DNA from: JBFFXF01 sp041569895
GTDB taxonomy: Bacteria; Planctomycetota; UBA8108; JACQVS01
Length of the DNA stretch: 53,659 bases
NCBI GenBank assembly: GCA_041569895.1
Contig: JBFFXF010000007.1
Coordinates: forward strand, 1-53,659
Reading direction: 5' to 3'
The notes beneath the pieces are model-generated. The model worked only from the letters and a program-made list of their open reading frames with translations, was not told the DNA's origin and did not search any database. Position numbers and translations under genes: made by a program. Positions 28,569-37,553 of this stretch are shown piece by piece; the stretch's first letter is position 1, and the number at the start of each line of letters is the position of its first letter.

Positions 28569-30974
28569 TCAAAACCTCGCGAATCGGCCCCGGCGCTGGT
28601 CGGGCCGCGGCGGATCCGCCGTCGCGTCGACGCCCGCGAGCGCGGCGGACGTCGCCACCCGCGCCATCAGCTGTCGCATGTCGAAACGGGCGTCGGCGAA
28701 CGCCGTCTCCAGCTCCGCCGGCGTCTCGACGCCGTAGGCCAGGATCGGCTGCTTCACCAGGTGGTGAAACACCCTGACGACGAACGCGCGCGACGTCTGG
28801 TCGCTCGTCGCCAGAAACTCGGCGAGCTCGCGCGGGCCCGCGAAGGTGGTGAGCTCGCCCGAGGGCAGCTCGTACGACCCGCTCGAGTCGACCGGCTTGC
28901 CGCGCTCCTCGTCCCGACGCCGTCCGACCGCGTCGAAACGCTCGAGCGTGAAGCCGAGCGAGTTGATCATCCCGTGGCAGGACTGGCAGCCGGTCGGGCT
29001 GGTCTGCAGCATGACGCGCTCGCGTGTCGTCAGCTCCGGGTGCAGGTCCGGCGAGAACGGCGTGAACGCCTCGGGCGGCGGTCTCAGCGCGCGTCCGAGC
29101 ACGTTGCGCGCCAGGAACACCCCGCGGTGGATCGGCGAGGTGCTGTCCGGGTACGAGAGCTTCGCCAGCATGTACGGGTGCGACAGCACGCCGGCGCTGC
29201 GATCCCCGTCCGCGGCGATCTTCCGGAACGGCGCGTCGGCCGGGAGGTCGAACCCGTAGAAGCGGGCGAGGCGCCCGTTGAGCCAGAGCTCGTCCGAGCG
29301 GAAGAGCCCGCGAAAATCGGCACGGTCGCCGTCGATCACCTCGTCGAGAAAGAGCTCGAGCGAGGCGCGCAGGTCGGACGCGATGGACTCGTCGAACCCG
29401 GGGTATCGCTCGCCGTCCTTCGCCAGGTCCGGCGCGTGTTCGATCTCGAGCCAGTGACGAAGGAACTCGCGCAGCTTCCAGCGCGCCCGCGGATCGGCGA
29501 TCATGCGCCCGGCCTGACGCGCGACCTCGTCCCGTGAGAGCAATCGGCCGGAGGCCGCGGCCTCGAGCAGGTCGTCGTCGGGAAGCGAGTCCCAGAGCGC
29601 GAACGACAGTCTCGAGGAGATGTCGTAGGCGTCGGGCGTCTCGCCGCCGATGTCGACATAGAGGAATCGCGGCGACGCGAGCGCCAGGATGACGGCGCGC
29701 TTCACAGCGGCCTCCCCGTCGGCGGCCACCGCGAACTGGCGGTCGACGAAGCGCTCTCGCTGCTCCGGGGACAGCGGACGGCGGAACGCCCGCTCGACCA
29801 GTCGCGCGCAGAAGTGACGCAGCTTCGCGTCGCGCTCGGAGTCGCCCTTGCGAGTGCCCGCGAGGCGGTCGATGTGGTCGACGACGTGGTCGGCCGTCTC
29901 GATGGCGGCGGCGATGGCGGCATCGTGCCACGACTTCGAGGCCGAGGTGCCGCGCTCGTAGCCGACGCTGCGGTCGTCCGGCGGGAACGGCGTCTCGACG
30001 ACGAACACCTCGGGTGTCCGCCGCGGCGAGAGGTATCGCGACGGGACCACCTCGGCGACGCGCCCCGGCAGCTTCCACTGCAGCTCTATGAAGCCCTCGG
30101 CGGGCTTCGTCTCGTCCTTCTTCTTGTCGACGCCCTGGGTGCGCGAGGTGAACTCGAGCCGCAACGGGTAGGCGCGACCCCCGATCAGGAAGATCGACGC
30201 GTCGTGCTCGGTGTCGTCGCCGGACTTCACCCACGCGTCGATGAGCGTCTGATCGTCGTCGTTCAGCCACAGCCTCGCGGCGTGATCCGTGCGAATGATG
30301 ATCCGGTGCTCGCCGGTCTCCGGCGCCGTCAGCGAGCCGCTCCACCGCGCCGTGAAGCCCTCCGGCTCGAGCTTCTCGTGCGCCGGCGACGCACCGCTGA
30401 ACGCGATGCGCACCTCCGGGTCGAGCCGATCGACCACGGCCCCGCGACCGACGCGACGCGAGTTGTAATACTCGCCGCGCAGGCCGTGCGCCGTATCGCT
30501 GTCGATGTCGGCGCGGCCGTCGCGCCCGCCGTCCGGGACGGGGCGCAGACCTCCGATCAGATCGGCGATGGCGTTGCGGTGCTGGCCGACGGTGAGGCGG
30601 GCGAGCTCGACGCGAGCCGTCCGATTGCGCGCCTGCGCGATGGGCGAGTAGAACGCGTCGTGGACGTATCGCGCCACCACGGCGGCGTCCTCGCCGACGC
30701 ACTGCTTCGGATCGTCGTCGGGCATCGTCCGCTCGATCAGTCGCGTCAGCTTCTCGAGCGACTTGTCACCGACGAGCGGCCGCGGGTACTCGCCGGCAAC
30801 ACCCTGCCCCGAGTCGCCGTGGCACGACGCGCAGAGGCGTTGGAAGATGGCCGCGCCGCGCTGGTCGAGAGCGGGCTCGGGCCCGTCCGCAGAGCGCACC
30901 GCGCCCGCGGCGCCGCCCACGATCACGAGGGCGGCGAGCGACCGGCACCAGAACGAGCCTGTCCGTCGCAGCAT
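28569..30974 (-). CDS. DUF1587/1595/1592/1588/1585 cytochrome-like secreted protein with PA14 domain
   Basis: 801 aa from ATG 30974; codons upstream lack signal character. After a signal (LAALVIVGGAAGAVRS) comes a haem site CASCHG. The family blocks follow in the usual order: DUF1587 (LARLTVGQHRNAIADLIGG), an inserted PA14-like carbohydrate-binding domain (LRGEYYNSRRVG, FTARWSGSLTAPETGEHRII), DUF1595 (VERAFRRPLSPEQRERF), DUF1592 (ISSRLSFALWDSLPDDDLL), DUF1588 (GVLSHPYMLAKLSYPDSTSP, second haem-like site GCQSCHG) and DUF1585 (FVVRVFHHLVKQPI). First gene of the pair with DUF1552. Likely a periplasmic or surface redox protein in polysaccharide use, by family context. Confidence 0.9.
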   Translation of the reverse strand: MLRRTGSFWCRSLAALVIVGGAAGAVRSADGPEPALDQRGAAIFQRLCASCHGDSGQGVAGEYPRPLVGDKSLEKLTRLIERTMPDDDPKQCVGEDAAVVARYVHDAFYSPIAQARNRTARVELARLTVGQHRNAIADLIGGLRPVPDGGRDGRADIDSDTAHGLRGEYYNSRRVGRGAVVDRLDPEVRIAFSGASPAHEKLEPEGFTARWSGSLTAPETGEHRIIIRTDHAARLWLNDDDQTLIDAWVKSGDDTEHDASIFLIGGRAYPLRLEFTSRTQGVDKKKDETKPAEGFIELQWKLPGRVAEVVPSRYLSPRRTPEVFVVETPFPPDDRSVGYERGTSASKSWHDAAIAAAIETADHVVDHIDRLAGTRKGDSERDAKLRHFCARLVERAFRRPLSPEQRERFVDRQFAVAADGEAAVKRAVILALASPRFLYVDIGGETPDAYDISSRLSFALWDSLPDDDLLEAAASGRLLSRDEVARQAGRMIADPRARWKLREFLRHWLEIEHAPDLAKDGERYPGFDESIASDLRASLELFLDEVIDGDRADFRGLFRSDELWLNGRLARFYGFDLPADAPFRKIAADGDRSAGVLSHPYMLAKLSYPDSTSPIHRGVFLARNVLGRALRPPPEAFTPFSPDLHPELTTRERVMLQTSPTGCQSCHGMINSLGFTLERFDAVGRRRDEERGKPVDSSGSYELPSGELTTFAGPRELAEFLATSDQTSRAFVVRVFHHLVKQPILAYGVETPAELETAFADARFDMRQLMARVATSAALAGVDATADPPRPDQRRGRFARF

Positions 30975-31137
30975 ACGGTCTCGAAGATCCTCCCGATGTT
31001 TCCGCGGGCCGCCAGGACCCCTCCGGCGAGACCACGCCGGCCCGGGCACAAGCGGACCATCATCGGTGAACCCCGGAGCGCCGTCAATGTTTTGCTATCT
31101 CCCGCCGCCACTGGGACATGGCGGTCCCCCCCCGGGA

Positions 31138-31486
31138 CCCGGACGCGTTCCCGTCCCCGTTCCCGTGCCCGTGCCCGTGCCCGTGCCCGAAGTCGCCGCC
31201 GCTCTCGATCTACGCGGCCACCCGGAGTCCTGATTCTCCAATGAGACAGAGACAGAGAACAGAGACAGAGATCAGACAACAGAGAACAGAGATCGGAGTC
31301 GGTCATCGGAATCGGAGTCGGAATCGGACTCGGTCCTCGGAATCGGTCATCCGAATCGGACCTCGGTCTCGGCGTCGGTCTCGGCATCGGACTCCGATAG
31401 ACCGGCCCCGACGTCGGGCACGACCGCGAGGACGAGGGCTTTCGGGACCGGGCCCGGGACCGGGTCCGGGTCCGGGCCCGAAGAAC
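31138..31486. repeat. Composite intergenic repeat, copy 3 (two orientations)
   Basis: The gap 30975-31486 (512 bases) contains no gene. At 31140-31190 the plus strand is a CCCGTN 6-base array, so the G-rich strand reads towards the DUF1592 gene leader. About 31235-31300 is a run of GAGACAGAGAACAGAG units. About 31300-31395 is a CGGAAT/CGGAGT/CGGTCAT array. About 31440-31482 is GGGACCGGGCCCGGG and similar, ending right at the LpxR-like gene. The unique core seen in copies 1, 2 and 5 was not found here. Confidence 0.75.
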
Positions 31487-32620
31487 TCAGAACCGAAACG
31501 CCACGTTCAGCGAGCCGAAGATCTGCGGGTCGCTGGCGCGTCGGAACTCGGGGGTTCGCGCGACCTGCGTGTAGCTGATCTCGAAGCTGCGGAACTGGAG
31601 CGCGATGCCGAGCTTGAAGTCGGCGACGAAGCGTTCCTTGTTGACGCTGTGGCTGTCCTTGCTCGTGTTGCCGTCGAGAAAGATGTTGTTGATCACGAAG
31701 CGTCCCTCGACGCCGGCGAAGACGTACCAGGAGAAGCCGCCGCCGAACTGGTCATTGAGTCGCTTGAGCTCGTGCTCGCTGAGATCGGGGAAGCGCTGCT
31801 CGAGGCGGCGGCGGAGCTCCTCGAGGCCTATGTCGGCGCCGCCGGGCTCGATGCCGAAGTCGCGTCGCAGACGCCCGCCGACGCGCATCTGACCGCCGAT
31901 CAGCACGTAGCTCTCGACGTTGCCGCCCGAGCCGCCGAACGTCGTGATGAGGTCGTGCTCCAGGCCGAAGATCGCGAAGCGGCCGTGGTTGTGGCGGATC
32001 TTCCGGGTGAAGACGACGTTGACGCCGAGCTCGTCGCTGAGCTGGTTGTCCCAGCCCTCGGGCCTCTTGGCGCCGATCCACTCGTGGAACTCCGTCTGCA
32101 CGTCCTCGGCGAGTGAGCTCGGGCCGACGATGCCGATCTGCACCTCGAGCGAGTCGAGACGGTCGTCGCGGCTGAAGAGAGTGGACTTGGTCGGCCCCGC
32201 CATCAGCGGCGCGTTGGCGCGCTCCGCCTGCGGGACGTGGCCGAGAGCGAGGTTGTGGTGGGTCACCGCGCCGTAGAGCCAGCCCGCGTACGGCCGGTCG
32301 TCGACCTGCAGGGTCGGCACGGTGATGTCCTCGGGGGTGAAAATCTTGTGGCCGCCGGCGAGCGAGACGTACTGCCTCTGCATCAGATAGGCGTCGGCCT
32401 CGGGGTAGAGCCAGAGGAAGCGCCCGATCGGGCTGATGACCGGCACCTCGCCCTCGAGCGGCCTGGTGAGCTCGATCCGCAGGCCCTGCGTGTAGTAGCG
32501 ATCGGTGCCGCCGCCGAAGCCGCCGACGTCGTTCTCCTCGAAGACGCGCAGCGTCGTGCCGCAGCCGCTGAGGAGGAGAAGCGCGACGAGCGCCGCTCTC
32601 GTGCCGGGTGACAGGATCAT
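31487..32620 (-). CDS. LpxR-family outer-membrane lipid A deacylase-like protein
   Basis: 377 aa from ATG 32620 (AGGA nearby). The N-terminus ALVALLLLSGCG suggests a lipoprotein. Family motifs are present: FEENDVGGFGGGTDRYYTQG near residue 28 (the conserved Asn-Asp and TDR.YT.G of LpxR/DUF2219), DDRPYAGWLYGAV, LEVQIGIVGPSSLAEDVQTE, IGAKRPEGWDNQL and a C-terminal strand ending in Phe. LpxR removes the 3' acyloxyacyl group of lipid A in Gram-negative outer membranes. Its presence suggests that the host makes LPS. The catalytic His region could not be assigned with certainty. Confidence 0.82.
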   Translation of the reverse strand: MILSPGTRAALVALLLLSGCGTTLRVFEENDVGGFGGGTDRYYTQGLRIELTRPLEGEVPVISPIGRFLWLYPEADAYLMQRQYVSLAGGHKIFTPEDITVPTLQVDDRPYAGWLYGAVTHHNLALGHVPQAERANAPLMAGPTKSTLFSRDDRLDSLEVQIGIVGPSSLAEDVQTEFHEWIGAKRPEGWDNQLSDELGVNVVFTRKIRHNHGRFAIFGLEHDLITTFGGSGGNVESYVLIGGQMRVGGRLRRDFGIEPGGADIGLEELRRRLEQRFPDLSEHELKRLNDQFGGGFSWYVFAGVEGRFVINNIFLDGNTSKDSHSVNKERFVADFKLGIALQFRSFEISYTQVARTPEFRRASDPQIFGSLNVAFRF

Positions 32621-32677
32621 GGCATCCTGATCGGCCGATAAGCGTCGCGCGCGGAGTGAAAAAGACCGCTCCCGAGA

Positions 32678-33682
32678 TTATCGCCCCTTGCCCGCTTCGT
32701 CGCCCCCGTCGTCGGTCGTGTCCGCGGCGGAGGGTCCTCCCGCCGGACCGATGTACTTCCGCGCAATGACCACGTTGTCGAAGAGCACGACGTTGACCCG
32801 CTGCCGAGTCCACCGGTCGGTGACGTAGGCCTCGACGGTGAGCGCGTTCGCCTTCAGCTCGGCGTTCCTGCGCCAGTCGATCCCCTTCCAGTGCCCGCGC
32901 AGCTCGCCGTCGATCCAGAAGGCCTGCTCGCCGTCGGCCTTCCCGGGAGTGTTGTGCTTGAGCATCAGCTCGGCGCAGATCCACGTCCCGCGCTCGATGT
33001 CCGGCTGGCTCGCGGGGCGGAAGGCGTTCCCCCAGTACTTCCCGTCGCGGCTCTTCTCCATGCCGTGCCAGTAGGTGTAGAAGTTCCAGCGGCCGGGGGG
33101 CCGCAGCCGGCCCCAGTCGCCCCACGGCTCGAGCGCCGTCGAGAAGCGCTCATCGCCTCGAGGTTTCTCGCCGGCGCCGCCGAAGCCGCTCCAGCGGTCC
33201 TTGCCGCGCAGCCCGCGATTGGCGCGCAGCGTCACGAAGTGATGCACGTAGTCGCACTTGGCGTCGAACTTGACGTAGAAGCGGATGAAGAGCGCCTCCG
33301 TTGATTCGAACCACTCGGTGACGCCGCCTCCGGTGTTCTTGCCGAGTGTCGCCTCGACCCGGAGGCTCTTCTTGCCGACGATCGGACTCGCGGCGGACTC
33401 GTCGACCAGCGACAGGACCTCACGGTCACGATCACGCACGCTGTCCCATCGCGTGCGGAAGTCGCCGGCCTCGAAGTCGTCGGCGAAGATGACCGCGGGA
33501 TGCTTCGCGATCCCCGCGTCGGCCCGGAACGCCGCCGCCAGCCCCGGTCCCCCGGGAAGCCCCTTGCGGCTCGCGAGGTTCCTCGCGCCGCGGGGGTCGC
33601 CCTCGGCGGCCAGGGGGCATGCCGCCAGGAGCGCCAATGCGGCGACCACGGTCGGGAAAAGCCTCGAGAGCGCCGTGAGCAT
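32678..33682 (-). CDS. Secreted polysaccharide-lyase-like beta-sandwich protein
   Basis: 334 aa from ATG 33682; no strong ribosome binding site. A signal peptide (LFPTVVAALALLAACPLAAEG) is followed by FADDFEAGDFRTRWD, SLRVEATLGKNTGGGVTEWF, LFIRFYVKFDAKCDYVHHFV, GDWGRLRPPGRWNFYTYW, GKYWGNAFRP, GTWICAELMLKHNTPGKADG and FWIDGELRGHWKGI. This layout resembles the concanavalin-A-like fold of secreted alginate/glucuronan lyase relatives that are frequent in Planctomycetota and Verrucomicrobia. No catalytic residues are assigned. It lies 57 bases upstream of the LpxR-like gene on the same strand. Confidence 0.65.
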   Translation of the reverse strand: MLTALSRLFPTVVAALALLAACPLAAEGDPRGARNLASRKGLPGGPGLAAAFRADAGIAKHPAVIFADDFEAGDFRTRWDSVRDRDREVLSLVDESAASPIVGKKSLRVEATLGKNTGGGVTEWFESTEALFIRFYVKFDAKCDYVHHFVTLRANRGLRGKDRWSGFGGAGEKPRGDERFSTALEPWGDWGRLRPPGRWNFYTYWHGMEKSRDGKYWGNAFRPASQPDIERGTWICAELMLKHNTPGKADGEQAFWIDGELRGHWKGIDWRRNAELKANALTVEAYVTDRWTRQRVNVVLFDNVVIARKYIGPAGGPSAADTTDDGGDEAGKGR

Positions 33683-33702
33683 GCATGGAGTGTACCCGCC
33701 GG

Positions 33703-33737
33703 CCCCGGTGAAACCCCGGTGAAACCCCACGGGTTTC
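33703..33737. promoter_or_regulatory. Direct repeat and hairpin between divergent genes
   Basis: CCCCGGTGAAA occurs twice in a row (33703-33724), and GAAACCC-CAC-GGGTTTC (33721-33737) forms a perfect 7-base stem with a three-base loop. It lies in the 131-base region between the divergent lyase-like and VWA genes. A protein-binding site or leader element is possible; nothing more is visible. Confidence 0.35.
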
Positions 33738-33813
33738 TCTTGCCCCGGGTCCCCGCCGGAGCGACCATGGACCCCAGACATCCGGCACACATCACGAACA
33801 CGAGGTCGGGGCG

Positions 33814-34536
33814 ATGCGCACTTCCCGGGGCGCTATTCCCGGAGTGAGCGTGCTGCTGGCGCTGCTGGCCGGCGTCGCCGTCGCGGACGAGCGGACGGGG
33901 AACCGGTTCGGACCGGCCGGCGCGACCAAGGAGAACCTCGACCTGCCCCTCTCCGTCCCCGGCATAGAACTGGAGGAGGATCCCCCGGACATCGTCTTCT
34001 TCGGCGAGCATCGCCTCGAGGGGGACACGTTCATCCTCGCCCTCGATCGATCGAGCTCGATGGCCCAGGGAGAGCTCGAGATCGGCAAGGGCGAGGCGAT
34101 CCGGGTCATCGGCCAGCTCTCCGACAGCAGCCGCTTCGCGGTGGTGTTCTACGATCAGGGCGTGATCCGCTTCCCGGGGAATGGCCGGCCGATTCAGGCG
34201 ACCAGCGGCAACCGTGCGATTGCGATCGGGTGGGTGAGCACGATCGTTCCGGGCCGCGGCACGTGCGTCCGCGAGGGGCTCGCCGTCGCGCTCGAGATCG
34301 CCCACCGCGCCTCGACCGGGAGCAGCGCGATCCTCGTCCTCGCCGACGGGGGCACCACCTGTCCGGGGCACAACGCGGCGCGGTACGGGATGCAGACGCT
34401 CTCGGACGTCACCCGGTCGAACGCCGGGCGTCACAAGATCCACGTCTGCTGCGTCGGCAGCGACCGGGTCGACGTCGACTTCTGCCAGTCGCTCGCCTCG
34501 ATGAACGGCGGCAGCTTCACGCGCCGGTCGAACTGA
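33814..34536 (+). CDS. Secreted von Willebrand factor A domain protein
   Basis: 240 aa from ATG 33814. A signal (VSVLLALLAGVAVAD) precedes a VWA domain with an intact MIDAS start: FILALDRSSSM, Asp78 in DxSxS. Further VWA features are ELEIGKGEAIRVIGQLSDSS, FAVVFYDQGV and SSAILVLADGG. MIDAS metal sites bind protein or carbohydrate ligands. A paralogue runs tail-to-tail at 34597-35277 (shared N-terminus LDLP-S, then FF..., GKGEAIR/SKHEIIR and SRFAVVF/SKFAVVF). A perfect 6-base stem, CGCGAC-GCGT-GTCGCG (34580-34595), between them may serve as a shared transcription end. Confidence 0.78.
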   Translation: MRTSRGAIPGVSVLLALLAGVAVADERTGNRFGPAGATKENLDLPLSVPGIELEEDPPDIVFFGEHRLEGDTFILALDRSSSMAQGELEIGKGEAIRVIGQLSDSSRFAVVFYDQGVIRFPGNGRPIQATSGNRAIAIGWVSTIVPGRGTCVREGLAVALEIAHRASTGSSAILVLADGGTTCPGHNAARYGMQTLSDVTRSNAGRHKIHVCCVGSDRVDVDFCQSLASMNGGSFTRRSN

Positions 34537-34596
34537 GAGACGCGGCGCGCTCCCTCCTCGTGGTCTCCTGCATCCCGTTCGCGACGCGTGTCGCGC

Positions 34597-35277
34597 TTAC
34601 TGCACGGTCCCGATGCGCCGATACGTGCCGCCGTTCTCCGCCGCGAGCATCTTGAGGAACGCCTCCGCGTGCTGGTACGGATTGACGCCGATCGTGTTGA
34701 TGGCGACCTTCTCCGTATTCATCGCGCGGATCTCCGCCAGCGGGCCCTCGACGTCGCGGCGGCCCAGAAGGCCATCCCCGACGTAGATGAGGGACTTGTT
34801 CTTTCCCGGCAGGCTGCGGGCGAACTTCAGACCCTCCTTGACGTCCTGCAGGAGGTCGCCGCTGATGTCGGCGCGCCGGGTGTGGAGGAACGACGCCGCC
34901 TGCGCCTTTCGCGAGGCGCTCGCGGACACCGGTCGTCCGCTCGCCGGGTACTTGCTCGACAGTTGTCGCTGCCCGAAGACGACCGCGAACTTGCTGTCCT
35001 CCGAGAGCGTCTTGATCGAGCGAATGATCTCGTGCTTGGAGACTCCAAGCAGCTCCTGTCGGACCGGTCAGCTCGTGCCGGCGCCGACGAAGATGAACCC
35101 CCGGCCGCGGTAGGGCGCCCCGAGGAAGAAGATGACGTCCTCCGCCTCTTCCTCCTCCGCGCTGCCGCGGAAGCTGTAGGGAAGATCCAGGTCCTGCTTG
35201 CCGAGAGGGGGACCGGATCCGAGGGAGAATGCGGCGCCGAGAAGGAGCGCCAGGGAAAGACTCGCGCGTCTGGTCAT
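34597..35277 (-). pseudogene. VWA-domain paralogue with an in-frame TGA (pseudogene or selenoprotein)
   Basis: One continuous frame of 227 codons from ATG 35277 to TAA 34597 is broken only by TGA at 35070-35068 (codon 70). Upstream: signal peptide, LDLPYSFRG, EDVIFFLGAP and FIFVGAGTS. Downstream: PVRQELLGVSKHEIIRSI, DSKFAVVFGQRQL, LPGKNKSLIYVGDG and AFLKMLAAENGGTYRRIG. Aligned to the paralogue at 33814, the TGA falls on the third MIDAS position (the second metal-binding Ser of DxSxS), and the Asp is replaced by Ala. Loss of function by a nonsense change is the simplest reading. A SECIS-like hairpin follows the TGA, so readthrough as selenocysteine cannot be excluded. Confidence 0.6.
35034..35050 (-). 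promoter_or_regulatory. SECIS-like hairpin 3' of the in-frame TGA
   Basis: On the minus strand, GCTTGGA-GTC-TCCAAGC forms a perfect 7-base stem with a G-starting three-base loop, 24 bases after the TGA. Bacterial SECIS elements need an apical loop with an early G roughly 16-37 bases after the UGA, so the geometry is compatible. A single short hairpin in GC-rich DNA can arise by chance, and no selA/B/C/D gene is in the window. Confidence 0.3.
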
Positions 35278-35419
35278 GACTGCCTCCGCGCGTCGACCCC
35301 AACTCCTGGCCCGAGCCCCATCGACCCGCTTCACAGTCAACAGCAAGAGTACGCCCGTGTGACGGGTGAGCAAGAAGCAATCGTGAAAAAGGAGGTTCCG
35401 GATATGTCGGGTCGGGTTT

Positions 35420-35645
35420 TCGGACCGTCCCCGTTCCCGTTCCCGTGCCCGTTCGCGTGCCCGTTCCCGTGCCCGTTCCCGTGCCCGACTCCGCCGATGC
35501 CGACGTCCGATGCCGATACCGATACCGACTCCGAGCCCGATTCCGATTCCGAGTTCTGACCTCTGGTCTCTGATCTCTGGTCTCTGGTCTCTGGTCTCTG
35601 GTCTCTGGTCTCTGGTCTCGGACTCTGTCTCTCGAGGCCGAGGCC
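35420..35645. repeat. Composite intergenic repeat, copy 4 (inverted orientation)
   Basis: The gap 35278-35755 holds no gene. About 35430-35490 is a CCCGTT/CCCGTG 6-base array (G-rich strand minus, upstream of the VWA paralogue). About 35490-35556 is a CCGATA/CCGATT array. About 35556-35625 is at least nine CTCTGGT 7-base units. Read on the minus strand the order is 7-mer, CGGNNT 6-mer, GGGNAC 6-mer, the same as copy 5. The unique core is reduced to a few bases (CGGCGGAGTCGGGCACGGG on the minus strand). Confidence 0.8.
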
Positions 35646-35755
35646 GGAAACCGAACCGCCCCTTGCCTCCCGGCCCCCCCCGATGCACGATGATCCCGGT
35701 TCTGTCGGAGCGTGGCTCCGGGCTGTTCCGGGGTGAACGAGCGGAGGGGAAATCG

Positions 35756-37300
35756 ATGCGGGTCATCACCGGGTTTCGGGTCGGGTTGTCTCTCGGCGTT
35801 GTCGTTTCTCTTGCCGCCGTCGGCGCTGCTCCGCTGGTCGGGCAGGAGCCGTCTCCCTTCGCGTATCGCTTCGCCGCGCCGGCTCGCGTCGACTTCGAGC
35901 CGCGCGGGGAGGGCACGCTCAAGGCCGCGGTGCTCATCGACTCGCCGCGGCTTCCCGATGGCGCCGACGGGGTCACCGGGTGGTCGGTGAGCGTCACGTC
36001 GACGGCGTGGGAGATCACCGGGGCGACGCTGCGCGCGACGGCCGCGGCGGTGGTGGGTGAGGATCCGCTCGGGCGCCGGCGCCTCGACGGGTTTCAGCTC
36101 ATCGAGACGGTCGTCGACGACGATGGCGATCGCGCCCCCACGGTGGTCAGCGCCTGCATCCTGTCCTTGAGAAACCCGATCGAGCTCGACCACGCCGAGG
36201 ATCCCCAGCGGATCCTGCAGCTGACGCTCGCGGGTCCCGTGCCGCCGCCGGGCAGCGACTGCGTGCCCGTGGGGCTTCTCTTTCGACCCGGTCGGACCGG
36301 CGCCGGGCAGCCCGTGCTCAACCAGGTCACGTGGCGCGGCGATCCGGTCGACGTCGAGACGGTCGACGCGGTGGTCCAGATCTGCCCGCGGCGGATCTCG
36401 TGCGCGGACGCGCCGGCCAATCTCTTCCTGACGACGGCCGCCGTCGATGCTCCGGGGGCGCGGACCGACGAGGTCGACAGCGGGCTGCTGACCGAGTCGG
36501 TCGACCGAACCGCGACCATCGACGTGCCACGGCAGGCGGGGCGTCCCGGCGAGCTGCTCCTCGTCGCCAACCTCTCGACTCGCGGCGTCGAACCCGGCGT
36601 CGACGCGTGGCGGCTCTCCCTCTCCGTGCGCGGCAACCTCGACGTCACCGGCGCGACTCTCGACGACACCGCCGCGGACCCGCTCGCCGGCGGGTTTCGT
36701 TTCCTGGACATCGTCGACGCGGCGCTGCCGAACGGCTTCACGGGCGTGCTCCAGGGCCAGGGCGTGGTGAGCTCGGTCGCCCTCGAGTCGAACGGCGCCG
36801 CGGGCGCGCTTCCGCCGACGGGGACCGCCACGGTGCTCGCGGTCACGCTGCGCGAGCGACCGCGTTCGGGTGACCGGCCCGGCGAGGGCGAGGTCGTCTG
36901 GAGCGACGGTCTGTGGGCCGGTCCGCCGAACGATCCGTCGCAGAACGCGTTCACCGCCGGCGGCGAGGTCGGCTCGTTCTGCGCCAGGCAGACCGCGCGA
37001 GTGCGCTTTCGCATCGGCGAGCCGTTCGTTCGGTGCGACGTGGATGGCAGCGGCGCCATCGACATCGTCGACCCGGTGCGGCTGCTCGACAGGCTCTTCG
37101 TGAGCTCGCGCGGGCTTGACTGCGCGCTCGCGGCCGACTGCAATTCCGACGGGCCCGTCGATGTCGCCGACGCGGTCTTCGCGCTCGGCTACCTCTTTCT
37201 CGGACGGTCGCAGCCCGGCGCCCCGTTCCCGGAGTGCGGTCTTTCGCCGGATTTCCCCACCGCGGTCTGTCCGCCGGGGTCGCAGCCGGGCTGCCGGTGA
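35756..37300 (+). CDS. Secreted protein with two cohesin-like modules and dockerin-like tail
   Basis: 514 aa from ATG 35756 (GCGGAGGGG upstream); the longer frame translates repeat DNA. A signal peptide (VGLSLGVVVSLAAVGAAPLV) is followed by two beta-rich modules. Module one (about 35-225) has GWSVSVTSTAWEITGATLRA; module two (about 255-425) has AWRLSLSVRGNLDVTGATLD, the same 'W.(L/V)SV...ITGATL' line, which resembles cohesin-type sandwiches. The tail (about 425-500) is a dockerin-like pair: DVDGSGAIDIVD and DCNSDGPVDVAD. Together with the 1243-aa protein it indicates that cohesin-like and dockerin-like parts occur in one polypeptide here. Partner unknown. Confidence 0.72.
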   Translation: MRVITGFRVGLSLGVVVSLAAVGAAPLVGQEPSPFAYRFAAPARVDFEPRGEGTLKAAVLIDSPRLPDGADGVTGWSVSVTSTAWEITGATLRATAAAVVGEDPLGRRRLDGFQLIETVVDDDGDRAPTVVSACILSLRNPIELDHAEDPQRILQLTLAGPVPPPGSDCVPVGLLFRPGRTGAGQPVLNQVTWRGDPVDVETVDAVVQICPRRISCADAPANLFLTTAAVDAPGARTDEVDSGLLTESVDRTATIDVPRQAGRPGELLLVANLSTRGVEPGVDAWRLSLSVRGNLDVTGATLDDTAADPLAGGFRFLDIVDAALPNGFTGVLQGQGVVSSVALESNGAAGALPPTGTATVLAVTLRERPRSGDRPGEGEVVWSDGLWAGPPNDPSQNAFTAGGEVGSFCARQTARVRFRIGEPFVRCDVDGSGAIDIVDPVRLLDRLFVSSRGLDCALAADCNSDGPVDVADAVFALGYLFLGRSQPGAPFPECGLSPDFPTAVCPPGSQPGCR

Positions 37301-37381
37301 GGTGAGATATTCCCGGAACATGCGGCGAAACTCCCTTGTGGGAGCGCCACAGCCGACATACGATGGTAGGTCGCCGGGCGT

Positions 37382-37430
37382 GGTCCGGCCGGAGTCGCCT
37401 CGATCGTGAGGCGGCCGCCGGAACCGGACC
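37382..37430 (+). promoter_or_regulatory. Nested stem-loop downstream of the dockerin gene
   Basis: GGTCCGG (37382-37388) pairs with CCGGACC (37424-37430), and inside it CGCCTC (37396-37401) pairs with GAGGCG (37408-37413). No T-tract follows. It lies 82 bases after the stop at 37300 and may be a structured 3' end or part of the next leader. The remaining gap 37301-37553 shows no gene. Confidence 0.35.
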
Positions 37431-37553
37431 CGGGATCGGCGTCGCGACCGGAAACCGGCGTCGGCGCTCGGCGACAGAGGACACGTCGGCGACAACGGGT
37501 GTCGACGTCACGAGTCACAGGAGGGCGGAAGACGACGCAAACTGATTAAAGAG

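Noticed and set aside
35510..35755. Upstream extension of the dockerin gene through the repeat
   Set aside because: It translates CCGATA and CTCTGGT repeats into low-complexity peptide. The ATG at 35756 has a good ribosome binding site and is followed by a signal peptide.
37382..37430. tRNA-like or riboswitch gene
   Set aside because: Only two stems are visible, with no T-arm or anticodon motif. No tRNA or rRNA was recognised anywhere in the window.
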